Origin: Rhodospirillales bacterium
GTDB lineage: Bacteria > Pseudomonadota > Alphaproteobacteria > Rhodospirillales > JADHTD01
Assembly: GCA_016776525.1 (NCBI GenBank)
Contig: JADHTD010000021.1
Coordinates: 1-16,864 of the forward strand
Direction: 5' to 3'
DNA: 16,864 bases
Every line of letters starts with the position of its first letter. The stretch's first letter is position 1. Shown in pieces: positions 6,239-13,044 of this stretch. The notes under the pieces were generated by a model. That model saw nothing but the letters and a program-made list of their open reading frames with translations, made no database searches and had not been told where the DNA came from. A program made the translations under genes and the position numbers.

Positions 6239-6946
6239 ATGGCAAAAAAGATTGAATACGGACAGTTCTGCCCGGTGGCCATGGCCGCCCAGATACTGGC
6301 CGTGCGCTGGATGCCGCTTGTTGTCCGCGAACTGCTGGCCGGCAGCACCCGTTTCAATGATTTACATAGGGGCCTGCCGTTGATCTCTCCGTCGTTGCTG
6401 TCATCACGGCTGAAGGAACTGGAACAGGCAGGCGTCATCGACCGCACCCCGGCTCCGAACGGCAAAGGATTTGAATACCTCCTGACGGAAGCCGGCCGGG
6501 AACTGGGACCGATTGTCTTTATGTACGGCTTTTGGGCCGATAAATGGCTGAAACGGGACTACACGGAAAGCGAACTTGATCCGTCGCTGCTCATGTGGGA
6601 TATCCGCCGCAATGTGGTTGCCGATGTCTTCCCCGCCGAACGCCGGGCAGTGGTCGAATTCGAGCTATCAGGCGTGAAATCCGGTCAGCGGCGCTGGTGG
6701 GTTCTGTTCGAACGGGGTGATACGGATCTCTGTATGAAGGACCCCGGTTACGGCATCGATCTATACGTCCGCGCCCCGGTCCGCGCCCTCACCGAAGTCT
6801 GGATGGGAAGGCGTAACCTCACCGAAGCCCTTAAGACAGAGGCCATTCAATTGGAAGGCTCCAGGCCGGAGATTAAAAATTTTTCCAAATGGTTCTCACT
6901 CAACTTCTTCGCCAATGCGGAAAACCCCTTACTGGCGTCCTCCTGA
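6239..6946 (+). CDS. HxlR-family winged-helix transcriptional regulator with C-terminal extension
   Basis: A 235-residue DNA-binding regulator. Residues ~8-100 are an HxlR-type winged helix: FCPVAMAAQILAVRWMPLVV, the recognition region RFNDLHRGLPLISPSLLSSR, LKELEQAGVIDR, then the wing and LTEAGREL. Cys11 sits in the N-terminal FCP position where redox-sensing members such as YodB carry a reactive Cys. Unlike the usual ~110-120-residue HxlR proteins, it has ~115 extra residues. These include FELSGVKSGQRRWWVLFERG and DLYVRAPVRALTEVWMGR, which resemble an SCP2-like lipid/sterol-binding domain, so it may sense a hydrophobic ligand. The ATG at 6239 has AGGAG at 6227-6231, 7 nt upstream. It probably controls itself and the divergent acyl-CoA dehydrogenase-like gene through the AGTATA array. 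The SCP2-like assignment is tentative. Confidence 0.85.
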   Translation: MAKKIEYGQFCPVAMAAQILAVRWMPLVVRELLAGSTRFNDLHRGLPLISPSLLSSRLKELEQAGVIDRTPAPNGKGFEYLLTEAGRELGPIVFMYGFWADKWLKRDYTESELDPSLLMWDIRRNVVADVFPAERRAVVEFELSGVKSGQRRWWVLFERGDTDLCMKDPGYGIDLYVRAPVRALTEVWMGRRNLTEALKTEAIQLEGSRPEIKNFSKWFSLNFFANAENPLLASS

Positions 6947-6977
6947 CGTCAATTCAGTAAAACAGGCTGTGGCGTCC

Positions 6978-6994
6978 GGGGGCACCCCGCCCCC
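6978..6994. terminator. GC-rich hairpin between convergent genes
   Basis: GGGGGC (6978-6983), loop ACCCC, GCCCCC (6989-6994) form a perfect 6-bp stem between the hxlR-like stop and the dctM stop; the right arm touches the dctM stop codon. No T tract follows, so terminator function is a guess from position. Confidence 0.45.
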
Positions 6995-8301
6995 TACCCC
7001 CCTGTCGGGGTGATCATGTATTCCGGCAGCATGAGGGCGATCTCCGGAAACGCAAACAACAGGGCCAGCGCCACCAGTGTCGCTGCCAAAAACGGCCAGA
7101 CGCCCCGGAAGATAGCCCACACAGGCACATCCTGAAGTACCGTCTTGACCATGAAGACATTCATACCGATGGGAGGCGTAATCAGCCCGATCTCGATAAC
7201 GATAATGACGATGATGCCGAACCAAATCGGATCGACGCCGAGTGGGTCGATGATCGGGAAAAAGATCGGTACGGTCAGCAAAAGCATTGCCAAGCTGTCG
7301 AACACACAGCCCAAAATCACATAGATAATACACATCGCGAAAACCACCCCGGTCGGCGACACGTTGAGGTTCTCGATGAACTCAACCATGGCCCCGGTCA
7401 GGCCGGCCAGGTTGACGAAGTTGGAAAAGACCAGGGCGCCGAAGCCGACCATGAAGATCATGGCCGTGGTGCGGCAGGAATCGATCAAGGCATCGGCAAA
7501 TGATTCAACGTTTAGTTTGCCCCGCGCTAGGGCGAACAACATCGACCCGAAGGCTCCGATGCCCGCTGCTTCGGTCGGCGTGAAGACGCCGAGATAGATG
7601 CCTCCCAGCACCAGCACGAACAGCGCCACCACGGCCCAGATTTTACGCGTCGCCTGCCAGCGTTGCTGGGATGTGGCCCGGTCGCCGGCCGGTCCCATGG
7701 CCGGATTGAGGCGGGTGGTCAGGGAAATGGATATAAAAAACAGCAAAACCATGAGGATGCCCGGCAGGATGCCGGCAATGAACAGTTTGCCAATATCGGT
7801 TTCCGTGAGAATGCCGTAAATCACCATGGGTACGCTGGGCGGGATGAGGATACCCAGCGTCCCGCCGGCGGCAATTGTTCCCGAGGCAAGACTATCGGCA
7901 TAACGGAAACGCCGCATCGGCGGCATGGCGACCTTGCTCATGGTGGCCGCCGTCGCCAGAGAGCTGCCGGAGACGGCGGCGAACCCGGCACAGGCGGCAA
8001 CAGTCGCCATGGCCAAGCCGCCGCGCCGGTGACCGAGCCAGGCATTAGCGGCCTCATAGAGTTCGTCTGACAATTGGGCCCGGTGGATGAAACTACCCAT
8101 AAGGACGAACAGCGGCAACACCGTCAGTCCGTAGTTGGTCGAGAAATCAAGTATCTGCTGGCCCGACATGGAGAGCGCCGCCGCCATGCCGCGTTCCAGG
8201 GAAAAACCAACCAGCCCAACCAGCAGCAGGGAAAATCCCAACGGGATGCCGATGAAGCATAAAGCCAAGAGAACGGCGAACCCGATCAGTGAAACTTCCA
8301 T
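6994..8301 (-). CDS. dctM: TRAP transporter large permease (DctM subunit)
   Basis: The 435-residue channel-forming membrane subunit of a tripartite ATP-independent periplasmic transporter, which takes up a carboxylate-type solute with Na+ or H+ co-transport. Hydrophobic segments run throughout, consistent with the ~12 helices of the family. Recognisable family stretches are LPLFVLMGSFIHRAQLSDEL, AACAGFAAVSGSSLATAATM, GILIPPSVPMVIYGI, FTPTEAAGIGAFGS and IGLITPPIGMNVFMVK. The start ATG (8301-8299) lies 3 nt after the dctQ TAG, so the two are surely translated from one message. It stops with TAG at 6996-6994. The substrate cannot be inferred from the permease. Confidence 0.95.
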   Translation of the reverse strand: MEVSLIGFAVLLALCFIGIPLGFSLLLVGLVGFSLERGMAAALSMSGQQILDFSTNYGLTVLPLFVLMGSFIHRAQLSDELYEAANAWLGHRRGGLAMATVAACAGFAAVSGSSLATAATMSKVAMPPMRRFRYADSLASGTIAAGGTLGILIPPSVPMVIYGILTETDIGKLFIAGILPGILMVLLFFISISLTTRLNPAMGPAGDRATSQQRWQATRKIWAVVALFVLVLGGIYLGVFTPTEAAGIGAFGSMLFALARGKLNVESFADALIDSCRTTAMIFMVGFGALVFSNFVNLAGLTGAMVEFIENLNVSPTGVVFAMCIIYVILGCVFDSLAMLLLTVPIFFPIIDPLGVDPIWFGIIVIIVIEIGLITPPIGMNVFMVKTVLQDVPVWAIFRGVWPFLAATLVALALLFAFPEIALMLPEYMITPTGG

Positions 8302-8304
8302 GAT

Positions 8305-8844
8305 CTAATCCACGCTGCCGCCGGAATCGGCGAAGACTTCGCCCCGCAAATTGCGCCAGATTAACAACAGCATCAAAAAGCAGGCAATGCCGCCTAGAAC
8401 GCTCATGGCATAGGCTACCGGCGCGATCGGCCATAACAGGAAGCCGGTAATCGCCCTGGTTTCGTCGAGGATGTTTCCCTGTTGCCACATGCGCTGGGTG
8501 ATGATGGCCAGGGCTATGGCGCTGACCAGGAAGATGACGAACTGTTGCAGGCGCCGCATACCGCCCCGAAAAAACCCGTCGAACAGGGATACGGTGATGT
8601 GGCCGCGGTCGTGGGTAACGATGGGTAGAGCCGAAAAAACCAGCAACGCCAGCAGGAACTGCATGATCTCGAAACTGCCCGGCAGCGGCCGGTTGACCAA
8701 GTACCGCCCGCCGACGTCGACCACCGTCAACACCATCATGACGAAGAGGAATATGGCGCTAACGGCAGCCAGCGCCCGCTTCAGCCAATCAATGGCCTGG
8801 GCACCGGCTCCACTTTGCGGATCAACGGGGGTCACCAAAGGCAT
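8305..8844 (-). CDS. dctQ: TRAP transporter small permease (DctQ subunit)
   Basis: The small membrane subunit that binds DctM and helps dock the loaded solute-binding protein. It is 179 residues with four predicted membrane segments: LAAVSAIFLFVMMVLTVVDV, IMQFLLALLVFSALPIV, LQQFVIFLVSAIALAIIT and VAYAMSVLGGIACFLMLLLI. The motif GRYLVNRPLPGSFEI before helix 2 is typical. The first ~20 residues (PLVTPVDPQSGAG) are an unremarkable cytoplasmic leader. The ATG at 8844-8842 follows the dctP stop by 15 bp. The ribosome site is weak, which may reflect coupling to dctP translation. Confidence 0.92.
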   Translation of the reverse strand: MPLVTPVDPQSGAGAQAIDWLKRALAAVSAIFLFVMMVLTVVDVGGRYLVNRPLPGSFEIMQFLLALLVFSALPIVTHDRGHITVSLFDGFFRGGMRRLQQFVIFLVSAIALAIITQRMWQQGNILDETRAITGFLLWPIAPVAYAMSVLGGIACFLMLLLIWRNLRGEVFADSGGSVD

Positions 8845-8859
8845 GATCGCGGCCCGGCG

Positions 8860-9885
8860 TTAACCGCCGGACGCGACCTTTTTGGCCTCCGCCTGATAGA
8901 AGTCCATGACGGCCTTGCCGTCGATGCCCATCTTTTTCATTTCGGCAAACCAGGCCTTGTAGACCTTGCCGACCGCACCCTTGTAGGCCGTGGTCAAGGC
9001 GGCCGAGGCCGGGGCGATCTTGCCGCCGGCTTTCTTGAACTTGGCCGTCGCGCCCTTGACGCCGTCGTCCCAGCTTTTGGCCCGCCGCGCTAGTTTCTCG
9101 CCGGACATGGACAGGATCAGATCCCGGTTGGCCTGCGACAGCTTCGCCCACTTGGCCTTGCTGAGAAAGACCGAGAAGGTCGGGCTGAAGACGGCGCCCG
9201 GCACTTCAGTAACCGACTTGGCGAACTGGGCCACATTGAAGGCATAGGAATCAGCCATATCAAGCCCGGCATAGGCATCGACCGTGCCTTTGGAGACGAT
9301 CGGATAAATGCGCACGGCGGGTCCCGGAACCACTGCTGTTCCCATGTTCTTCAGGGACAGTGCGGTCCAGGCCGGCAGCGACCACATCTTCATTGTCTTA
9401 AAGTCGGTGGCTGTCGTGATCGGTTTGTCTTTCAAGCTGTAAAAATGGCCCCCGGCGCCCGAAAAGAAGCCCAGCAGGACGACATCCTTATAGGGGTTCT
9501 TAGCCTTAAAGAATTTGTTGTAGGTCCGCCACAGCGCCACCCCGTCGGCAACCGCCGAAGTATGGGTCAGCGGCATGATGGAAAACTGCACATGCGGAAT
9601 GCGTTTTTGCAGGAAACCGGTAAAGATGAAGGCACCGTCGGCGATGCCTTGCGTCACAATGTCCATCTGGCGCGGCGGCGGGGCCAGGCTTTTGGCCGGG
9701 GCTTCCATTTTCAGGGCGCCCTTGCTGGCCGCGTTGATGTCCTTCATCCAGGGATAAATGATGCGCGACGGGTTGGCTTTCGGTGGTGTGAAAACATTAA
9801 AAAGAATCTTGTCCTGCGCCGCCGCTTCGGTGGTGAAACCGACAGCAGCCAAAAGCCCGAGTGCGCACAATAAACGGTAAATCAT
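8860..9885 (-). CDS. dctP: TRAP transporter solute-binding protein (DctP family)
   Basis: A 341-residue periplasmic receptor that delivers its ligand to DctQM. The signal peptide covers about residues 1-24 (IYRLLCALGLLAAVGFTTEAAAQ). The mature part shows DctP-family features: PPRQMDIVTQGIADGAFIF, FKTMKMWSLPAWTALSLKNMG, GTAVVPGPAVRIYPIVSKGTVD-type sequence, then YAGLDMADSYAFNV. The helical C-terminus is Lys/Ala-rich (ATAKFKKAGGKIAPASAA). The ligand is usually a carboxylate bound by an Arg; here the Arg after GPAV could serve, but this is inference. AAGGAGG lies a few nt before the ATG (9885-9883). It is first in the dctP-dctQ-dctM operon. No regulator is adjacent. Confidence 0.92.
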   Translation of the reverse strand: MIYRLLCALGLLAAVGFTTEAAAQDKILFNVFTPPKANPSRIIYPWMKDINAASKGALKMEAPAKSLAPPPRQMDIVTQGIADGAFIFTGFLQKRIPHVQFSIMPLTHTSAVADGVALWRTYNKFFKAKNPYKDVVLLGFFSGAGGHFYSLKDKPITTATDFKTMKMWSLPAWTALSLKNMGTAVVPGPAVRIYPIVSKGTVDAYAGLDMADSYAFNVAQFAKSVTEVPGAVFSPTFSVFLSKAKWAKLSQANRDLILSMSGEKLARRAKSWDDGVKGATAKFKKAGGKIAPASAALTTAYKGAVGKVYKAWFAEMKKMGIDGKAVMDFYQAEAKKVASGG

Positions 9886-9910
9886 AGCCCCCTCCTTAAT
9901 TTTGATTTCG

Positions 9911-9924
9911 GCGGCACCTGCCGC
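9911..9924. promoter_or_regulatory. short palindrome upstream of dctP
   Basis: GCGGCA-CC-TGCCGC, a perfect 6-bp inverted repeat with a 2-bp centre, 25 nt upstream of the dctP start codon. The position and symmetry suit a repressor operator in the 5' region. No regulator is encoded nearby, so this is only a candidate. Confidence 0.35.
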
Positions 9925-10003
9925 TGTTTGATTACCCCCCTAAGCGGAAGAGTTTATGGTAGCCAATTTAGCCCCTTTGCAACAACACCCAAAATTCCCG
10001 GCT

Positions 10004-10202
10004 TGGTTAACACGGCGCGCGCCATTTCGGTGAAGCCAGCCTCATCGATGATGAATTGACGGTGGATTTCCGCAAACAAACATCGGCCCATGATGTGGTC
10101 ACGGTTATCGCCACCCGACCGCTGACCGACAACGAAAACTGGACCGTGATGGAAAAAGACAGTTTTGTAGTGTTCCGGGACGGCCTTTCACATACCTTAT
10201 AG
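10004..10202 (+). pseudogene. C-terminal remnant of a YafJ-type class II glutamine amidotransferase, frameshifted
   Basis: Only the last ~65 codons survive. One frame gives WLTRRAPF (10004-10027). After a one-base shift near 10028 the next frame reads GEASLIDDELTVDF, then HDVVTVIATRPLTDNENW and FVVFRDG, ending at TAG 10200-10202. This matches from memory the end of E. coli YafJ (ITRRAPFG, VEIDF, NDVVTVIATQPLTGNETW). The N-terminal catalytic Cys and the whole glutaminase domain are absent: upstream sequence is dctP's promoter region and no related stretch was found. A residual open stretch from about 9944 in the first frame does not obviously resemble the family. I read it as a gene fragment left by deletion or rearrangement. 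A sequencing error could explain the frameshift but not the missing two thirds. Confidence 0.75.
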
Positions 10203-10230
10203 AGGCAACCTTCATCACCAGGGACATGCT

Positions 10231-10902
10231 ATGATCTTTAACCGCCGAACCATTCTCCGCTGGACTTTGAAAGCGAGCGCCTTAGGACTCACCGGTTTGC
10301 TGCCCAGGCCGCTCAAGGCAATGGTCAAGCCCGGTATGCGCCGGATTGCTGGCTCCGTTCGGGTCAACGGCGCGGCCGTACAACAAGGTTTCATCGTCGC
10401 TCCCGGCGATACCGTCACTACCGGCCCAGACGGCGAAGCGGTAATGGTTATCGATGCCAATGCCTATCTGATGCGGCCGGGCAGTGAGGTCATTTTCCCG
10501 GAACGCGGCGTTGCCGACAAAGTTCTGACGGTGGTTTCCGGCAAGATTCTTTCGGTCTTTGGGCCGGGCCGGTTGGTCATCGATACGCCTCTGGCCTCCA
10601 TCGGCATCCGCGGTACCGGTTGTTATGTGGAAGCTTCACCGGCGCTGGATTACATCTGTTTGTGTTACGGCCAGGCAATCCTGCGAACCAAACTAAATCC
10701 GTCGGAAGCCGTGGTGCTCGACACCTTCCACCATGACGACCCCCGGGATATCCACGCCGACCCGGCCCAACATGGAGGGGTCTTCCAGCAACCGTCACAA
10801 ATGGTCAACCACCGGGATGAGGAACTGATTTTTCTGGAAGCCCTGGTTGAACGGATTCCCCTGTTTGGCCCCAACCCGATCAAGATGCCGGACCAGAAAT
10901 AA
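10231..10902 (+). CDS. FecR-domain protein with twin-arginine-like signal
   Basis: A 223-residue exported protein. The N-terminus FNRRTILRWTLKASALG, followed by a hydrophobic stretch and PRPLKA (to ~30), looks like a twin-arginine (Tat) signal. Residues ~38-145 form a FecR-type beta domain: RIAGSVRVNG, VAPGDTVTTGPDGEAVMVID, YLMRPGSEVIF, VVSGKILSVF and LVIDTPLASIGIRGTG, the last being the typical pre-cysteine end of FecR domains. Cys131, Cys143 and Cys145 (GTGCYVE, YICLCYG) cluster there. The C-terminal third (His-Asp-rich HHDDPRDIHAD) is not recognised. FecR proteins of the ferric-citrate type pair with a sigma factor and TonB receptor; neither is here, so a different envelope role is likely. 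AGGGA precedes the ATG by 6 nt. Confidence 0.8.
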   Translation: MIFNRRTILRWTLKASALGLTGLLPRPLKAMVKPGMRRIAGSVRVNGAAVQQGFIVAPGDTVTTGPDGEAVMVIDANAYLMRPGSEVIFPERGVADKVLTVVSGKILSVFGPGRLVIDTPLASIGIRGTGCYVEASPALDYICLCYGQAILRTKLNPSEAVVLDTFHHDDPRDIHADPAQHGGVFQQPSQMVNHRDEELIFLEALVERIPLFGPNPIKMPDQK

Positions 10903-10929
10903 GGCCTGGGCAAACAATTTGAAACGCAA

Positions 10930-10966
10930 CAGACCGATCCCGGTTTCTTTGCCGCTGATCGGTCTG
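10930..10966. repeat. 10-bp inverted repeat downstream of the FecR-domain gene
   Basis: CAGACCGATC (10930-10939) and GATCGGTCTG (10957-10966), a perfect stem around 17 nt, 27 nt after the FecR-domain stop. First of three consecutive inverted repeats in a 155-bp convergent gap; probably termination or mRNA 3'-end protection. Confidence 0.5.
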
Positions 10967-10975
10967 CCGTTTAAA

Positions 10976-11004
10976 CCGGAAACCATCAATAGGTTTGTTT
11001 CCGG
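10976..11004. repeat. second inverted repeat in the convergent gap
   Basis: CCGGAAAC (10976-10983) pairs with GTTTCCGG (10997-11004) around 13 nt, with an inner ACC/GGT that can extend it. No T run follows. Confidence 0.45.
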
Positions 11005-11020
11005 GAATTGCCGGGTCTAT

Positions 11021-11047
11021 CCGGCAGGCCTCCGAAAGGCCTGCCGG
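11021..11047. terminator. strong hairpin, probable bidirectional terminator
   Basis: CCGGCAGGCCT (11021-11031), loop CCGAA, AGGCCTGCCGG (11037-11047): a perfect 11-bp GC-rich stem between the FecR-domain gene (+) and the chemoreceptor gene (-), 10 nt from the latter's stop. TTT follows on the plus strand, only a short T tract. Confidence 0.65.
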
Positions 11048-11057
11048 TTTGAGGCTC

Positions 11058-12740
11058 TTATGCCGCTTTAATGCTATTGATATAGCCGTTGATTTCATCA
11101 CCCAGGGTATGGGAGCGCGATGAAACCTGAGCCGCTGTCTCCAACACCTGGTCGGATGATTGTTTGGCTTCATTGGCCGCCTTGTTAACGTTGGAAATAT
11201 TGGAAGATACTTCCCTCGTTCCTTCGGAAGCTTGTTCCATATTGCGTGCGATCTCCTGCGTTGCCGCCCCCTGTTGCTCAACGGAGGCTGAGATGCTGGA
11301 AGCAATCTCGTTTATTTCCTTAATGGTCGTGGCAACGTTCTGGATGGCTTCCGCCGATTCCTGACTGGCAATCTGTATCGAGGAAACCTGGCCTTCGATA
11401 TCTTCCGTAGCCCGCGCCGTCTGATTGGCAAGGTTTTTCACTTCCGAAGCTACAACGGCAAATCCCTTGCCGGCGTCTCCGGCCCGTGCCGCTTCAATCG
11501 TTGCATTGAGGGCCAGCAAGTTTGTCTGTTCGGCAATATCGGTAATCAAGCCGATGACTTCCCCGATCTTTTGGGCAGCGTCCACCAACCCTTGCACCGT
11601 GACATGGGTGTCCTCAGCCTGCTTGACGGCACTGGCAGCGACTGATGACGATTTATGAACCTGACGGCTGATTTCCACAACGGAACTGGAGAGTTCCTCC
11701 GCCGCCGAAGCAACGGTTTGCACATTGGCCGCCGCTTGCTCGGCAGCCGAGGATACGGTCATGGACCGTTCCGTAGTCTGTTCGGCAATCGTCGACATGG
11801 CTTCTGCCGTCTGTTCAAGTTCCGTCGAGGCTTCGGTCAGGGAGGTAATGGCGCTAACGGAAATTTGGTCGAAATTGACCGATAGTTGTTCAATATTTTC
11901 CGAACGCTTGATTTGCTCCTCACGTTCTTTCTCCTGTTCTTCGGAGAGTCTATCGGCTTCGATCATGCTGGTTTTAAACACTTCGACGGCACGTGACATG
12001 GCGCCAACTTCGTCGCCCCGTTCGGTACCCGTAATTTCCAGTGTTTTATCACCCGAAGCCAGCTGGGTCATATCTTCCGTCAGGGCAATGATCGGAGATG
12101 AGGTGTTTTTGGCGATAAAAAACGCCAGGGCGAAAATCGCTCCGACAATGGCCAGAACGATACCGCCAAAAGTCAGCACGATTTTTTTGAAGGCGGCATC
12201 GACATCGTCTAGGTAAATACCGGAACCGACGATCCAATTCCATTTCGGAAAACCAAGGACGTATGAGACTTTTGCCACCGGCTTGTCAGCTCCCGGTTTC
12301 GGCCACATGTAATCTACAAATCCGGAGCCGCTCTTTTTCACGACGTTGACCATCTCAGTGAACAGGAGCTTGCCCGTCGGGTCCTTGAATGCAGCTAAAT
12401 TCTTGCCGTCCAGGGCCGGCTTAATGGGGTGCATGACCATCACCGCCTTGTTGTCGTTGATCCAGAGGTATTCCTTACCTCCTGAATACCGGAGCATCTT
12501 GACGGCGTTTTTGGCCTTGGTTTGAGCCTCTTTTTCCGAAATCAGGCCTTTTTCGCTCATAGCGGCGAAATGAGAGATTACGGAACCAGCGACCTCAACC
12601 ACATGCTGTGTTTTGACGCGCCTGTCTTCCAACATCAGATTCTTCTGTTGGAAAAGGCCGATGCCGGAAACCACCACCATACCGATTAGGGCGGCGCCGA
12701 CGATGAACCATAGTTTAGTTGAGAGTTTAAAGTGATCCAT
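11058..12740 (-). CDS. methyl-accepting chemotaxis protein with single Cache sensor
   Basis: A 560-residue transmembrane chemoreceptor that passes periplasmic ligand signals to CheA/CheW. The order is TM1 (~11-30), an sCache_2-type sensor (~35-185) with KEYLWINDNKAVMVMHP, FVDYMWPKPG and VLGFPKWNWIVGSGIYLDDV, TM2 (~187-211), HAMP (~212-265), and a long MCP signalling coiled coil with the conserved tip IGLITDIAEQTNLLALNATI then EAARAGDAGKGFAVVA. No C-terminal CheR/CheB-docking pentapeptide is seen (it ends YINSIKAA). The start is ATG 12740-12738 because GGGAAG lies 6 nt upstream; an in-frame TTG at 12785 is rejected. It stands alone, with no che genes in the window. sCache_2 receptors often sense small organic acids, but this ligand is unknown. 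Confidence 0.93.
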   Translation of the reverse strand: MDHFKLSTKLWFIVGAALIGMVVVSGIGLFQQKNLMLEDRRVKTQHVVEVAGSVISHFAAMSEKGLISEKEAQTKAKNAVKMLRYSGGKEYLWINDNKAVMVMHPIKPALDGKNLAAFKDPTGKLLFTEMVNVVKKSGSGFVDYMWPKPGADKPVAKVSYVLGFPKWNWIVGSGIYLDDVDAAFKKIVLTFGGIVLAIVGAIFALAFFIAKNTSSPIIALTEDMTQLASGDKTLEITGTERGDEVGAMSRAVEVFKTSMIEADRLSEEQEKEREEQIKRSENIEQLSVNFDQISVSAITSLTEASTELEQTAEAMSTIAEQTTERSMTVSSAAEQAAANVQTVASAAEELSSSVVEISRQVHKSSSVAASAVKQAEDTHVTVQGLVDAAQKIGEVIGLITDIAEQTNLLALNATIEAARAGDAGKGFAVVASEVKNLANQTARATEDIEGQVSSIQIASQESAEAIQNVATTIKEINEIASSISASVEQQGAATQEIARNMEQASEGTREVSSNISNVNKAANEAKQSSDQVLETAAQVSSRSHTLGDEINGYINSIKAA

Positions 12741-13044
12741 TTTATTCTTCCCAAAAACAGTTTGATTGAACGTTTTGGTTTCCAAGAATAACCAATGCGT
12801 TTGTTACGCGAACACTCGGCAACATCAGGCATATGGGATGGGATACAGTTTATTACAATATAAAAATGTATAAATAAGCAATATGAAAGGCTAAGGATTA
12901 AGAATCAGTTTTAATCAATAATGAAGGCCTGATGATTACTATCCAAAAGTTGTAACCATAAAGTGTAAGAGGCTGTTCGTGGCTATTGATTATTCCACCG
13001 GCAAGCTGATCATTTCAAGAAATCAGGCTGGCCGGCCGGTTTTT
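12741..13044. promoter_or_regulatory. AT-rich upstream region of the chemoreceptor gene and 3' region of the HDAC-like gene
   Basis: About 304 bases without a supported gene. The centre (12840-12970) is strikingly AT-rich, with stretches such as TTTATTACAATATAAAAATG, and should hold the chemoreceptor promoter; I could not fix a -35/-10 pair. Near 13000-13045 there are loose inverted repeats (CCGGC/GCCGG enclosing CTGAT/ATCAG) downstream of the HDAC-like stop, without a T tract. A plus-strand GTG frame from 12979 is judged a shadow. Confidence 0.45.
12747..12752 (-). promoter_or_regulatory. ribosome binding site of the chemoreceptor gene
   Basis: GGGAAG on the minus strand, 6 nt before the ATG at 12740; it fixes the start. 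Confidence 0.65.

Larger units (their letters stand above)
9886..10230. other. divergent gap: dctP promoter region, amidotransferase remnant, fecR-like leader
   Basis: The 345 bases between dctP (-) and the FecR-domain gene (+). The left ~70 bp should hold the dctP promoter and include a short palindrome. About 10004-10202 is the remnant of a glutamine amidotransferase gene. The last ~28 bp carry AGGGA, the ribosome site for the start at 10231. No RNA gene was recognised. Confidence 0.6.

Noticed and set aside
10029..10034. TGA in the frame CCA TTT CGG TGA of the amidotransferase fragment as a second selenocysteine
   Set aside because: The homology continues in the neighbouring frame from GGT GAA (Gly-Glu), so this is a frameshift, and the family has no Cys at this place.
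12741..12785. TTG start at 12785 for the chemoreceptor
   Set aside because: ATG 12740 has GGGAAG 6 nt upstream and gives a normal short cytoplasmic start before TM1.
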